From Rapana venosa (taxonomy: Eukaryota > Mollusca > Gastropoda > Neogastropoda > Muricidae): a stretch of 64,000 bases of DNA. Below, in pieces: positions 1 to 10,317 of this stretch; position 1 is the stretch's first letter, and each line of letters opens with the position of its first letter. The notes under the pieces were generated by a model. That model was given only the letters and a program-made list of their open reading frames with translations. It was not told where the DNA came from and ran no database searches. The translations under genes were made by a program, and so were the position numbers. The DNA is taken from NCBI GenBank assembly GCA_028751875.1, contig CM054134.1, positions 49,220,738 to 49,284,737 on the forward strand, in the 5' to 3' direction.

Positions 1-1644
1 CATTGTCTCTGTTTTCTTGGTGTTAATACGGAGCCCCACTTGCTGTCCGAATGTTTGGAGTCTGCTGGTCTTCTCCTGGATATGTTGGTGTGTGTGGGAC
101 AGCAGCGCCAGGTCATCCGCAAAGTCAAGGTCGTCTAGTGTTGAGAACAGGCTCCAGCGAATCCCTCTTGGGGTGTCTTCTGTCGTCTTCAAGGAGATTT
201 GAGGTGAGGAAAAAAGAGATTTTATGGATGTAGCACAGAGAACTTGGGAAGAGTAGTAGTCTGTCTTTGCTGAATGGATTAAGAGTTTGACTTTGTTTAT
301 TTGTTTTCGGAAAAGCTGTTTGTTGATTTCGGTTTTTGACTTCCGCCACTGCCGTTCTAGTTGCCGGCGTTTGCGCTTCGCTATCAAGATGTCTTGGGTA
401 TACCATGGCGCACAGGGTCTGTCAGGGAGGAGATGGTCAGTAGGAGGTGCATGCTCATCAAGCAGTTGGCGGAGAATAGTGTTATAGTGATCAGAGAGGT
501 CAGTGTGGTCAGAGGTTTGTGAAAAACGTTCGGAAGCTTGTGAAGAGAAGGTATGAATGTCTAAGGCCTTAAGATTGCGACGAGTAACATATTTCTTCTT
601 TCTGACAGGTTTTGTGATGTTAAGATGGAAAAGAATGGCGGGATGATCAGAATGCAGTTCGTCGGTGACAGAAACAGATGTGACAAGATTAAAAGAAGCA
701 TTAGTAATCAGCCAGTCTAAAATATGACCAGATCTGTGCGTTGCTTCGTTTACCAGTTGAGAGAGAGAATGGTTGGACAGAGAAAGAGAAAGACGTTTGA
801 CATCTGGAGAAGACTGGTTGTCGAAATGGAAGTTGAAGTCACCAAGAATTATAAGTTTAGTGGGAGAGAGGCTGTAGTGGTCGAGGAGTGACTAAAATTC
901 TTGGTGAAAAAGTGATGTTAGGTTGTTTTTACGGCTGGGAGGTGGACGGTAAAGGCAGCAGATAGTAATAGAGTGGCCAGGTAGGTTGAGACTGATTTCG
1001 CAAACTTCAAAAGATTCATGAGAGAATTGAAGGTTGTGACTGAAAGAAAGAGACGGTTCCAATGTGTCTTTGAGAATGATGGCAATCCCACCTCCTCGAG
1101 AGAGTCGGGGGAAAGAAATAGTTTTATATCCAGGAGGAGTCAGCTGTTTTATTTTTGGTTCATGGCCATGTGGTTTAAGCCAAGTTTCGGTGAGGAAGGT
1201 TAAGTCAATGTTTTTATCAGAGATGAAATCAGAGATGTAGTCGGCTTTTCCATTTGGACAGACAGACTACACATTGAACAAACAAACTTGAAGGAGATCT
1301 GAAGGAGGTGGAGAGGTTGAAGATGAAAGTGGTGAGTTTGGACAAGCATCAGAGGAAGAGGACGAAGGCGATGGTGGAGATGCGGCTAGCGGAAGAACAG
1401 ACAAGAGTTTTGATGGTGAATCAGGAGTAGAAGATGGTGAAAGAACTGTGCTAATCAGGGGATTCGGTGTTTGAAACACATCATGACATACATCATCATC
1501 ATCAGAACAAAAAACATTATTCGAGTCACAAACAACAGAACAGTGAACAGCTGAAGGGGCGGGTGGACGGCAGCATGGGGAAGAATCGTTGTCAGGGGTA
1601 ACAGAAGTGACGTCAGAGGTGAGGGGGGAGACACACGGCTTACA
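1..1644 (-). pseudogene. LINE relic: AP endonuclease joined in frame to a reverse transcriptase fragment
   Basis: Read on the minus strand, one frame runs from about 1644 to base 1 with only two stops (TAG at 1267-1269 and 892-894). The N-terminal part (1644-1270) is a Ser/Pro/Asp-rich linker. The next part is an APE-type endonuclease: TETWLKP, RGGGIAIIL, CCLYRPP, ILGDFNFHF and the SDHPAILFHL box are all visible. It is followed by the usual basic segment APWYTQDILIAKRKRR (about 420-370). At about 190-205 the sequence switches to a reverse transcriptase stretch of a different LINE type (EDTPRGIRWSLF, then LDFADDLALL with the catalytic FADD at 112-123) that continues past the window edge. The endonuclease resembles CR1/L2/jockey-group elements. 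The RT stretch matches the RTE-like element at 15.6-15.9 kb. The first six RT blocks are missing, so this is dead. The in-frame junction may be chance. Confidence 0.8.
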
Positions 1645-1913
1645 GCTTAGTCTTTAGTGATCCACTATGACTCTCTGACTAGTAGGAGGCTTATGTGCTG
1701 CAGCCCTGGGGGCTGGTTGGCCTTTGGAGAACATCTCCAACGCTGACTGTCCTTATGCCCACTTGGCCGAGAGAGTGGGGATGTACTGTGAGCAAGGCAT
1801 CTCCACTATAATCAAATTTCTGCCCAGTTTCCAAAACAGGAGCTGCCTCCTCTGCTGTTTTGGAGGTCATCATCGGACACAACGGACAAACATACTGCTT
1901 GTATCCCGAGGAA
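1645..1913 (+). repeat. dispersed repeat B, copy 1
   Basis: This 270-bp block is about 90% identical by eye to 9362-9625 and in the same orientation. Shared landmarks are the start TACAGCTTAGTCTTTAGTGA, then CCAACGCTGACTGTCCTTAT, and the end GACGGACAAACATAC. It abuts the 5' end of the LINE relic on its left. The minus strand reads as a conserved 54-residue peptide in both copies, but there is no start context or domain I recognise. I do not know the family; it could be a SINE or a piece of a larger element. Confidence 0.7.
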
Positions 1914-2125
1914 TGTTCCATTAATATTTGGCATTCTCAGTCCTAATATGTAGTTAAATATTTATGAACGTTTTTATCTGTCTTATCATTTTGAGCGTAA
2001 TAACTACGTTTATCATAATCATGATTTTGGTGATGTTCATTTTTATGACTACACTAACAAAGATAGACTACTATGGATTTAGAGGTTAAGATTGTGTTCA
2101 ATAGTATGTACCTAGCACTACATGA

Positions 2126-2220
<95 letters not shown>

Positions 2221-2409
2221 CCTTTGTTTTACTTTGCTCCTTTGTTTGTTAGTTGATGTTGTTGTTTCAATTCTCAATTTTGAAGAAATACCATTTCATA
2301 TTTGATTTGGATGAAGCTTTTTTTTTTTATTAAATTGTTGGTTTGATTTAAAAAAAAAATTCTTAATCTGTTAAAAGTTGGGAATTCATGTTTATGAGTA
2401 GCTGTTATA

Positions 2410-2455
<46 letters not shown>

Positions 2456-2662
2456 ATGTTATCCTAAGTCATATTTTTGTAGCTGACTTTTTGTTATACA
2501 GTAACATGTGGTCTGTGTGTGTGGATTTTTGTTGTTGTTTTTTAAAAATTAAATTAATTTTTTTAAACCAAAATACTAAGCAGTTCGGCAACCCCCTTCA
2601 TGTATGGGCCAATGGCCTTTTTGTGAATAAATCATTCGAGTTCGAGTTCGAGGTCGAGTTGA

Positions 2663-2695
<33 letters not shown>
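1914..2695. repeat. intergenic stretch with (CT)n/(CA)n microsatellites
   Basis: I see no gene here. A compound (CT)n(CA)n array lies at 2127-2221 and a pure (CT)n at 2412-2454. A short (TTCGAG)n-like hexamer run lies at 2637-2660 and leads into (CT)n at 2664-2695, which directly abuts the SINE head that follows. Confidence 0.85.
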
Positions 2696-2697
<2 letters not shown>

Positions 2698-3054
2698 GCC
2701 TAATGGTTAGAACATTGTGCTCGCAATCTGACGACCCCGGTTCGGTTCGATTCCCATTCAAGGGGATATTTTCCCCTGGAATTAACATCAGTGCCGACTC
2801 CACTCTCCCCCAAAGTCCTTTGGATGAGACTATAAACCGAGGACCCGTGTGCGAACGCACGCAGAACATCTTGCGCACACTTTAAATCCTGTTCCGCTTT
2901 TCGTAAGAGTAGGCCATTGTGTGCCGGTGGGAACAGATGACAGAATTTACAAAACCGCATACACAAGGGGGCTGGATGTAAAAAAAGCACACAAAAAAGC
3001 ACATAAGTGCATATTCCATTATCCTTGATATAAAAGAATTAAAAAAAAAAAAAT
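2696..3054 (+). mobile_element. tRNA-derived SINE (family S1), apparently complete
   Basis: The head carries RNA polymerase III promoter boxes: A box TAGCCTAATGG at 2697-2707 and B box GGTTCGATTCC at 2744-2754, with tRNA-like spacing. A central core follows at about 2813-2881 (ATAAACCGAGGACCCGTGTG and ACGCAGAACATCTTGCGCAC). It is shared with the SINEs at 38.3 kb and 10.1 kb and partly with those at 12.4 and 54.1 kb. The 3' end (2966-3037) is the tail module GGCTGGATGTAAAA ... AGCACATAAGTGC, ending in an A-rich run. The head is not a functional tRNA gene: the acceptor stem does not pair and there is no CCA-proximal half. A (CT)n array abuts the 5' end. Confidence 0.85.
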
Positions 3055-3359
3055 CTCTCACAGCAGATACACAGTGAATTCCTTTTGTATTTATGTTCTG
3101 TTATATAATTATACTTCCATTTAAAGTATATTCTTCCCTTAGCATGTAGCTAATTGATGTCTCGCGCGTGTATGTAGGCCTAGTATATGTAATTGCTTAT
3201 GCCATCGTTTTCCTTTAAATATTAGGCGTAATTTCCTTTTCTTTTGAATCTATGACATTTGTTCCTGAGTAGTTTTCTGCTGCTACTGCCCTTTTCCACA
3301 ATGATGAATATTGGTAGAAGTCTCTTCTTTCCCTCTTAAAAATAATGTTATGATTTATA
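3055..3359. other. unannotated AT-rich stretch
   Basis: I see no gene, RNA or recognisable repeat here. Base composition is AT-rich, without long open frames. Confidence 0.5.
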
Positions 3360-3780
3360 TGGTTCGTTTTTGTTTTTTTCCCCAGTGGTTTGAATTGTTT
3401 TGTTTTCTTGTTTGTTGCTTGCTTATTGCTTGGTTTTGTTGTTGCTTTTCTGTTTTTTGCTTCTTGTTTGTGTTTGGTTGTTTTGTTGTTGTTTTTGGTT
3501 TATCTTTTTCTGTTTGTTTTTAGTTTGTTTTGCATTTTGTTTGTTTGTTTTAGTTTGGTTGGGTTGTTTTGGGGTTTTGTTTGTTTTTTTGTTTTGTTGT
3601 TGTTGTTGTTTTTTTGGGTTTTTTTTTTTTTGGGGGGGGGGGGGGGGGTGATGTGTGTGTTCGTATCATGATGTTATCCCTGATAAGGGCTGGGACTGGA
3701 TGTAAAAAATGCACATGAGCGCTTATTTGTTATCCTCGAAATAGAATAATTTGATTTGATTCTTGATTTGATTTGATTTG
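3360..3780 (+). repeat. R1-type repeat end: (T/G)-rich tract, poly-G and hairpin tail module
   Basis: A GTTTT-rich tract (3360-3631) leads into a G17 run (3632-3648) and then the tail module at 3692-3752 (GGGACTGGATGTAAAA, GCACATGAGCGCTTAT, TATCCTCGAAATA). It ends in a (GATTT)n-like simple tail. The same order (T/G tract, poly-G, tail module, short tandem tail) occurs at 34.1-34.5, 36.4-36.8, 50.5-50.96 and 52.9-53.3 kb. The long open frames here come from the low-complexity tract and are not coding. Confidence 0.65.
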
Positions 3781-3781
3781 C

Positions 3782-3805
3782 TGTGTGTGTGTGTGTGTGT
3801 GTGTG

Positions 3806-3867
<62 letters not shown>
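3782..3867. repeat. (GT)n microsatellite
   Basis: About 86 bp of GT repeats with one interruption, directly after the (GATTT)n tail of the preceding element. Confidence 0.97.
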
Positions 3868-3869
<2 letters not shown>

Positions 3870-4774
3870 GGCATGAAGAGAATGATAGTTGGTTATATCC
3901 AGACAAGATGATTTGACCAAAAAAAACCCCACTCTGATATGATGGTTTCGACAAATTAACACTTGCCATGTATTGAAGTGCTGAAGTATCATGGACGAAA
4001 AAGAAAAGGAAAAAAGCCCAGAGCATGCATAATTTTCTAGCATAACAATCTAAACATTATGTTTGAAACAACATAGCCTACAAGCAGTGGACATGTGGAT
4101 ATAGATTTTAAAAAAAATGTAAGCTGTTTATGTGAGTACTCTATCCAAGGTTGGTGTTCATCATTGTTGACAAATTCTGAAACCGGATGTAATGACAATA
4201 ATGATAATAATGCGAAATTTATTTAGTGCAACATCAAGCTTATCCCATGCCTAACCACATCATTTCAATGATACGGAAATTAGAGTGGTGGGCAAAGCAC
4301 AGAGGTTTTGTGCTTTGCCTGGTTCACATCACCTCTGATCCCGTCCTTCCTATATGTGACTCAGTTATAACCTACAAACCATCATGATTATTGTTTATGA
4401 CCTCACGAAACACAGTAACAATATCGGAGAAAGGCGCGGGGAGGGGGGGGGGGGGGGTTAAGTGTTTGAAACCCAAGAAGCAACGCCTTAATTAAAAATG
4501 CCTTAGTAAGAATGTCATTTGTCATTTTTTGAAAAAATTAAAGAATTTCACATTTAGAAAAGCCCATTCATATCGTCTCATGTTGTTAACCTGAAACTTG
4601 TTTGATTGTATCAAAAGCAATCTGTCAACATCAAAATATCAGCACATAATTATTTTGTATGCAGATACACGCAAACGTACGTACGTAAGGTGGCGTGACA
4701 TTGGTGTTACATACTTACAATGGTCGTGTTATGTACGTTTTGATATTTTGCAGCTATCTCAAAGTGAATCTGGT
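3868..4774. other. unannotated stretch with a poly-G tract
   Basis: No gene recognised. A G-rich run lies at 4439-4457. At 4187-4240 AATAATGATAATAATGCGAA followed by TTATTTAGTGCAAC resembles the minus-strand 3' end of an L2-like SINE or LINE, but the match is too short to call. Confidence 0.4.
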
Positions 4775-4840
4775 TCAAGTCAAGTCAAGTCAAGTCAAGT
4801 CAAAAACACTTTAATCATCCCATCAAGGGCAATTACAGTA
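4775..4840 (-). repeat. (TTGAC)n retroelement 3' tail
   Basis: Six AAGTC units (4775-4802) are followed by AAAACACTTTAATCATCCC. On the minus strand this is an AATAAA-like 3' end with a pentanucleotide tail. Similar minus-oriented (TTGAC)n tails lie at 8717, 40352 and 60256, the last being the 3' end of an L1/Tx1-like LINE. Confidence 0.55.
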
Positions 4841-4919
4841 CTGACAGGCAGATTGATACACATCAAATATATCAAAGACACAAAAGCTATATTTCATATT
4901 GGTTTTCAAATAAAATGTC

Positions 4920-4996
4920 ACGAACACACACACACACCAACACACACGCGCGCATGCGCGCACACACGCAAACACCCGCACGCACGCACACACATC
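4920..4996. repeat. (CA)n/(CG) purine-pyrimidine tract
   Basis: Alternating CA and GC dinucleotides, including GCGCGCATGCGCGC. This has Z-DNA-forming potential. No coding signal. Confidence 0.85.
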
Positions 4997-5023
4997 AATT
5001 GTGAACACAATTTTAAACCCATT

Positions 5024-6452
5024 GAATCATCATCACCATCAGACCCGTGACCTTGGCGGTCGTGGGGGAGACATGAAAGACGATGCCGTGGTAAGCCTCC
5101 TCCATCCATCTCGGTCCTCGGCTCTGCGCAGTAGTGCCGAGTCATTCATCCTGGTCCATTCTCTGATGTTGTCCATCCATGACTTGTTCTGTCTTCCCCT
5201 CCTTCTGCCACCTTCGAGTGTTCCCTGCAGTACTGTTTTGGGCAGAGTGTTGTGGCGGGTGACGTGGCCGAACCATTTCAGCTTTTTCTTCTTGACGATG
5301 GTGAGAAGGTGTTCCTGTGGACCTGCCAGCTGTGTTATTTGACTCTTGACAAATTCATTGGTCTTTCGTTCTCTCCAAGATATGCCCAGTAGTTTTCTAA
5401 TGCATTTTGTTTCGAATGACTGGATTCGCTTTGCTGTTTCAGCAGTCAATGTCCAGGTTTCACTTCCGTACAGCAGGATTGACTGAATTAGGGCTTTGTA
5501 GAGCTTTAGTTTGATTGGGAAACTGATCTCTTTACTTTTCCATATGGTGGTGAGTTTTGTCATGGAAGATGTTGCCATGGCTATTCTGACTTTGATTTCT
5601 GTCGTCGATCGCCCGTCCTTTGTGAGTGTAGCGCCGAGGTATTTAAAAGCATCTACCTCCACCAGTTGTTGGCCGTTCATGTAAATTTTAGCGGTGGCAT
5701 TGCTCGTGCTGTTCACAAGTACATTACTTTTCTCCGAGCTCACCTCCATCCCATATGCTCCAGCTCTGTTCTCAAGTCTGGTCGTAAGATCTTGCAGCTC
5801 TGTGTTACTTCCGCCCATGAGGTCAATGTCATCGGCAAACCGTAAGTTGTTGAGGGGTCTGCCGCCAATGGAGATGGTAGAGTGGAAGTCATGGAGGGTC
5901 TCTCTCATGATGTTTTCCAAGAACAGATTGAACAGGACTGGAGATAACAGGCATCCTTGTCGGACCCCAACTGTGGTTTTGAAGTAGTCTCCGACCTGAT
6001 TGTTCAGAAGGACTGCACTGCTTGCAGTGTTGTATAGTGCTTGGATGGATTGCACTAGTCCTTCTTCAATGCCAAACATTCTGAGGACCTGCCACAGGCC
6101 TTCGTGCCATACTCTGTCAAAAGCCTTCTTGAAGTCGATGAAGTTGTGGAACAGGTCTCTCTGATGTTGGAGATGTTTTTCCATCATGATGTGGCAGTTA
6201 AAAATCTGTTCGATTGTGCTCCTGCCTGCCCTGAACCCAGCTTGTTCCTCTGCAAGGTGTTCTTCTGCCTCCTTCTTGAGTCGATTCAAAATAACTTTGA
6301 GCATGATCTTGCTGGCGTGGCTGATGAGGCTGATTGTTCTATAGTTTTGGCATTGGCGTAAATTCCCCTTCTTGGGCAGGGGTATGATGAGTGATTGTGT
6401 CCATTCTGTTGGCCACTGTTTTGTCTCCCAAATCTTCTGACAGATAGCTGTA
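5024..6452 (-). CDS. 5'-truncated RTE-like LINE with an uninterrupted reverse transcriptase frame
   Basis: The minus strand encodes about 470 residues without a stop from 6452 to the stop at 5039. An internal Met lies at 6304, but upstream residues (WPTEWTQSLIIPLPKKG, NYRTISLISHASK) are plainly part of the RT, so that Met is not the natural start. RT blocks in order: EEQAGFRAGRSTIEQIF, FIDFKKAFDRVWHEGLW, VGVRQGCLLSPVLFNLFLE, LRFADDIDLMGG (catalytic FADD) and FKYLGATLTKDG. The C-terminal part (TWTLTAETAKRIQSFETKCI, KKLKWFGHVTRHN, GGRRRGRQNKSWMDNIREW) is typical of RTE-like elements. A (TGATGG)-like short tail follows the stop near 5024-5040. The endonuclease half is missing, as expected from 5' truncation during target-primed insertion. 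Uninterrupted frames suggest a young copy. Clade assignment is from memory. Confidence 0.9.
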
Positions 6453-6660
6453 ATTGACTAGAAGACATAAAAACTTATTTTTACGCACGTATATACGCAG
6501 CACGTACACACGCACGTACGTGTGTGTGCGAACACGCCCACGCACACCCACACCATACACCAATATATGAATTCAATGTTTTAAGACCGTTGACTAGAAG
6601 ACAGACTTATTTCACACACACACGCACCCACCCACACACACACACATAATTATGTATTGA
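6453..6660. repeat. imperfect duplication with CA/CGTA tracts
   Basis: TTGACTAGAAGACA occurs at about 6455 and again at about 6589, each followed by CTTATTT and a CA/GT-rich tract. This suggests a local duplication of about 133 bp immediately upstream of the truncated LINE. Confidence 0.55.
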
Positions 6661-6727
6661 CTACACTCGTAACAATGACAATCAGGCAGATAATTCAGAG
6701 AAATGTAAAAACTAGGTAGTCAACATC

Positions 6728-7040
6728 ATTGTGAATTCAGAATTCGAATACTTACTGGCACAAAAGAATTTCTTCTTCTGTTAGTTTTGCTGATGGGACA
6801 CTGAAAACGGCGTTCCGAAGGCAACATTTGAAATTCTGGAAACAAAGCATGGGAAGGATCAGCCAAAATGGCTGTGGCTTTGCGTACAAGCTGCTGATTG
6901 CAGAACGACATGAGATCTCTTTGTTCTTTTCCAATTATTTTTGAGCAGATTCTTACAATTCTCTGAAGGCCATTCTTGTTTTTAACACTAAGGTTATTGT
7001 ACCAACAAATGAAAGCAAAACTTTTTGTCTACAAAAAATG
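6728..7040 (-). pseudogene. C-terminal fragment of a CR1/L2-like LINE polymerase
   Basis: An open minus-strand frame of about 100 residues ends at a stop near 6728. It reads LSFICWYNNLSVKNKNGLQR, IVRICSKIIGKEQRDLM, LADPSHALFPEFQMLPSERR and TNRRRNSFVPVSIRILN. The DPSHxLxxEFxxLPSxRR ... TNRxxNSFVPxxIRxLN signature is the standard C-terminus of many animal LINE polymerases, where it closes the protein. Everything N-terminal is gone: the coding stretch stops where the 34-bp minisatellite begins (7064). It is an isolated fragment, not a gene. Confidence 0.75.
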
Positions 7041-7063
7041 AGTTCAGTTTCCTCAGAGTTGTC

Positions 7064-7684
7064 TGTCTCTCTATCACTGCCACTGTGTATGCCTGTCTGT
7101 TTGTTACTGCCACTGTGTATGCCTGTCTGTCTCTCTATCATTGCCACTGTGTATGCCTGTCTGTCTCTCTATCATTGCCACTGTGTATGCCTGTCTGTCT
7201 CTCTATCATTGCCACTGTGTATGCCTGTCTGTCTCTCTATCATTGCCACTGTGTATGCCTGACTGTCTCTCTGTCATTGCCACTGTGTATGCCTGTCTGT
7301 CTATCACTGCCACTGTGTATGCCTGTCTGTCTCTCTATCACTGCCACTGTGTATGCCTGTCTGTCTCTCTATCATTGCCACTGTGTATGCCTGACTGTCT
7401 CTCTATCATTGCCACTGTGTATGCCTGTCTGTCTCTCTGTCATTGCCACTGTGTATGCCTGACTGTCTCTCTGTCATTGCCACTGTGTATGCCTGACTGT
7501 CTCTCTATCATTGCCACTGTGTATGCCTGACTGTCTCTCTATCATTGCCACTGTGTATGCCTGACTGTCTCTCTATCACTGCCACTGTGTATGCCTGACT
7601 GTCTCTCTATCATTGCCACTGTGTATGCCTGACTGTCTCTCTATCATTGCCACTGTGTATGCCTGACTGTCTCTCTATCATTTT
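7064..7684. repeat. 34-bp minisatellite, about 18 copies
   Basis: The unit is CATTGCCACTGTGTATGCCT followed by a GTCTGTCTCTCTAT-like part, spaced 34 bp (for example GCCACTG at 7143 and 7177). Copies differ mainly by GTCTGTC versus GACTGTC and by ATCA versus GTCA. Because 34 is not a multiple of three and the unit has no stop, long open frames appear in several phases. They are artefacts of the repeat. Confidence 0.95.
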
Positions 7685-8123
7685 TAGACATAATAGTGAA
7701 GAAACCTTTGACTGTGACACACTTCAACTACTCAAGGGGCGGAGGCTGCAGTTAAAGGCATTGTTCTTTTTTACATCCTCGATCCTTTTTCCTAAAAAAT
7801 ATATGAATAGGGCGTTGATAGAGACCAATATCAATTTTTTCAAGTATTCATGACTCAGACAGGCTTGGTAATACACGAATAACAGTTTATCAAGGAAATA
7901 ACGGGTATCGAGTGTTCTGCGAACTTCATCATTGCTCAGGATGCATCAGAATTTACACCGCACCCATCTGTTTCTTTAGTTCCCAGAAGGCTTGCAGAAA
8001 CTGAAACCATCGCCTTTCTTCCAATGGTCTTTGTGTTTCAGGAACCGGCCAACCTTCTTGATGCACAGACTAATCAGTAATCCGCAAACTTCCACCTTTT
8101 TTTGTCTATCCAGTTAAGCTATC

Positions 8124-8164
<41 letters not shown>

Positions 8165-8377
8165 GTGTTGGTACAGATTTTTAATCGGACATGATAAACA
8201 CACTTATATCTGACTATCAGCTCTGCCCAACTAAAGGGTGTTACATTTGAACATTTGAGTGTACAGGAAGGCGTGCCGTACATGAAGTCTCTTTTAACTT
8301 AAAGCAACAATAGCTGAAGCAAAATACATTGGTAACAGTATTAACAGGATAACAAGAGATAGACAACATGTTCAAAA

Positions 8378-8379
<2 letters not shown>
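7685..8379. other. unannotated stretch with a (CA)n
   Basis: No gene or known repeat recognised. A pure (CA)n lies at 8128-8161. Around 8030 GTGTTTCAGGAACC resembles a splice acceptor, but no flanking coding frame supports an exon. Confidence 0.4.
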
Positions 8380-8445
<66 letters not shown>

Positions 8446-8446
8446 A
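8380..8446. repeat. compound (GT)n(GA)n microsatellite
   Basis: GT repeats 8380-8409 pass directly into GA repeats to 8446. Confidence 0.95.
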
Positions 8447-8688
8447 CTATGAAAAGAACTGGAGCGCAACAATGTTACCGCACTTAATATGCACCAAGGG
8501 GGAATCAGTACTGCGTACTGCTGTAGCTGTTGTTTTCGGTTGCCATGATTAAGTTTATGGTTATAGCAGCAGCACACTTTTCAATGGCAAAACCGAGTAA
8601 TTAATGTAATAGTGGAGAGATTGGCAAGGGTGAAAGAGGATTCAAGATGGCTGGCCAAGCCGTAGCCTATCCACAGGTTTATGACACC

Positions 8689-8800
8689 TGTGTGTGTGTG
8701 TGTGTGTGTTGTGTGTGAAGTCAAGTCAAAATGATCTTTATTGTGGGTAAAAGATTAAGTTACGTAACCTTTTATTCCATCATGCCCTTATTTTTTTAAA
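8689..8800. repeat. (GT)n followed by a minus-strand (TTGAC)n tail
   Basis: GT array at 8689-8716, then AAGTCAAGTCAAAATGATCTTTATT, which read on the minus strand is an AATAAAGAT-like retroelement 3' end with a two-unit pentamer tail. Confidence 0.5.
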
Positions 8801-9014
8801 AATCAAGAAAAAGTACTTTTAAAGGCAAACAAAAGACAGCCTTAATCTATGATACAGAGCAAAAAAGATTGAGGAATTTTTTAAAATCCTGACCTCACAA
8901 TATAAGATGAAAACAAAACCAGGACAGTACAACATAATTATGCGGAATTCAAAAGTAATGAAAAAACAAAGCAACAAGGGTAAGAATAATAATTTATAAA
9001 ACAACCAGATGTAA

Positions 9015-9035
9015 AGTGTGTGTGTGTGAGTGTTG

Positions 9036-9066
<31 letters not shown>

Positions 9067-9107
9067 TGTGTAGTGTGTGTGTGTTGTGTGTGTGTGTGTG
9101 TGTGTGT
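9015..9107. repeat. interrupted (GT)n arrays
   Basis: Several GT arrays are separated by single-base interruptions. No coding value. Confidence 0.95.
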
Positions 9108-9361
9108 CCATGCGCACATGGGTGTGTGATGGTGTTGATCCATCAGAGCTCAAACACAATGTTTGAGTTTGGCTAAGCACTCACATTTCTTATAAATACA
9201 ATTCAAAGGTTTTGTTCAGGTGTACTGTCACATGGAACTATAAAGTGCCTGCCGTCTGCGCCTTGGGTTTATCACAGTTCTTGATTAAACCATTGACGCT
9301 GAGGGCAACAGCAAAGTGAGAGGCTGTATGATCAGTGGCTTTCCCATTCATGGAATTCCAC

Positions 9362-9625
9362 TTTACAGCTTAGTCTTTAGTGATCGACTATGACTCTCTG
9401 ACTAGGAGGCTTGACTTGCTCAGTCCTTATGTGCTGCAGCCCTAGGGGCTAGTTGGCCTTTGGAGAACATCTCCAACGCTGACTGTCCTTATGCCCACTT
9501 GGCCGAGAGAGTGGGGATGTACTGTGGGCAAGGCATCTCCACTATAATCAAATTTCTGCCCAATTTCCGAAACAGGAGCTGCCTCCTCTGCTGTTTTGGA
9601 GGTCATCGTCGAATACGACGGACAA
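9362..9625 (+). repeat. dispersed repeat B, copy 2
   Basis: This is the second copy of the block at 1645-1913, same orientation, starting TACAGCTTAGTCTTTAGTGA and ending GACGGACAAACATAC. It contains GACTTGCTCAGTCC, absent from copy 1. Right after its end lies a perfect two-copy 92-bp tandem repeat. Confidence 0.7.
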
Positions 9626-9635
9626 ACATACATAC

Positions 9636-9819
9636 ATAGAGTGCCAGTGTGAATGTGTGTAAACTGATAGACAGACTGTGCCAAGTTCTGCCCACAACAG
9701 TGTGCCTGGAAAAAACAACAACCCCACATAGAGTGCCAGTGTGAATGTGTGTAAACTGATAGACAGACTGTGCCAAGTTCTGCCCACAACAGTGTGCCTG
9801 GAAAAAACAACAACCCCAC
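9636..9819. repeat. 92-bp tandem duplication, two copies
   Basis: Units at 9636-9727 and 9728-9819 look identical. Landmarks are ATAGAGTGCCAGTGTGAATG and GCCCACAACAGTGTGCCTGG. It sits directly after repeat B and is absent from copy 1 at 1.9 kb. Confidence 0.92.
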
Positions 9820-9924
9820 AACAAAACAGTGCAGTACCCCAATGACTCTTCAGGGAGTTAAGGAAGAAGTCTTGCCAACATGGATCACCAGGTTTTTTAG
9901 GGGGGTACTTTTTTGTTGTTCCTT

Positions 9925-10317
9925 GGCTACAGCTTTGAGGTTTACAGATGAGATTTTATGTATGCAACCTTTTCCACACATCATTAAGGTAGCAGCATTC
10001 TGACTTCAGGGATGGCGTCTAAACACAACACCTGTGTGCATGCATTGAAAAAAAAGGTTATCTGTTCCTACCAGCACAAAATGACCTACTCATCCGAAAG
10101 GCCGACCTGATTTTTAATGTGTGTGCAAGAGGTTCTGTGTGCGTTCAAACACAGAGTCTTGGTTTCTAGTCTAACCCAAAGGATTTTTGGGGGGAGTGGA
10201 GTCAGTACTTATGTTAACTCCAGGGTAAATTCTCTGAAAACTGGTGAGTCGATGGTGGCTCAATCCTGGGCCGTCAGACTATGAGAGCAGCACAGTAACC
10301 ACTAAGCTATCTCTCCT
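9925..10317 (-). mobile_element. tRNA-derived SINE (family S3), minus strand
   Basis: Read on the minus strand, the head has A box GATAGCTTAGTGG (10299-10311) and a weak B box (10257-10269). The core is at about 10188-10119 (AGACTAGAAACCAAGACTCT, GAACGCACACAGAACC) and is a diverged copy of the core at 2.8 and 38.3 kb. Then comes CTTTCGGATGAGTAGGTCAT and a distal segment TGTTTAGACGCCATCCCTGA with GTCAGAATGCTGCT. That distal segment recurs at 38508-38560 beyond the L2-like tail of the other SINE. It is older than the S1 copy by divergence. Confidence 0.75.

Noticed and set aside
2697..2754. A functional tRNA gene
   Set aside because: A and B boxes are present but no acceptor-stem pairing or complete cloverleaf, and it is joined to a SINE body.
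3390..3671. Phe/Leu/Val-rich membrane-protein-like frames
   Set aside because: They are produced by the GTTTT-rich tract and poly-G; the same tract recurs in R1 repeats without frame conservation.
7025..7530. 129- to 145-codon Cys-rich frames
   Set aside because: They are read-throughs of the 34-bp minisatellite in different phases.
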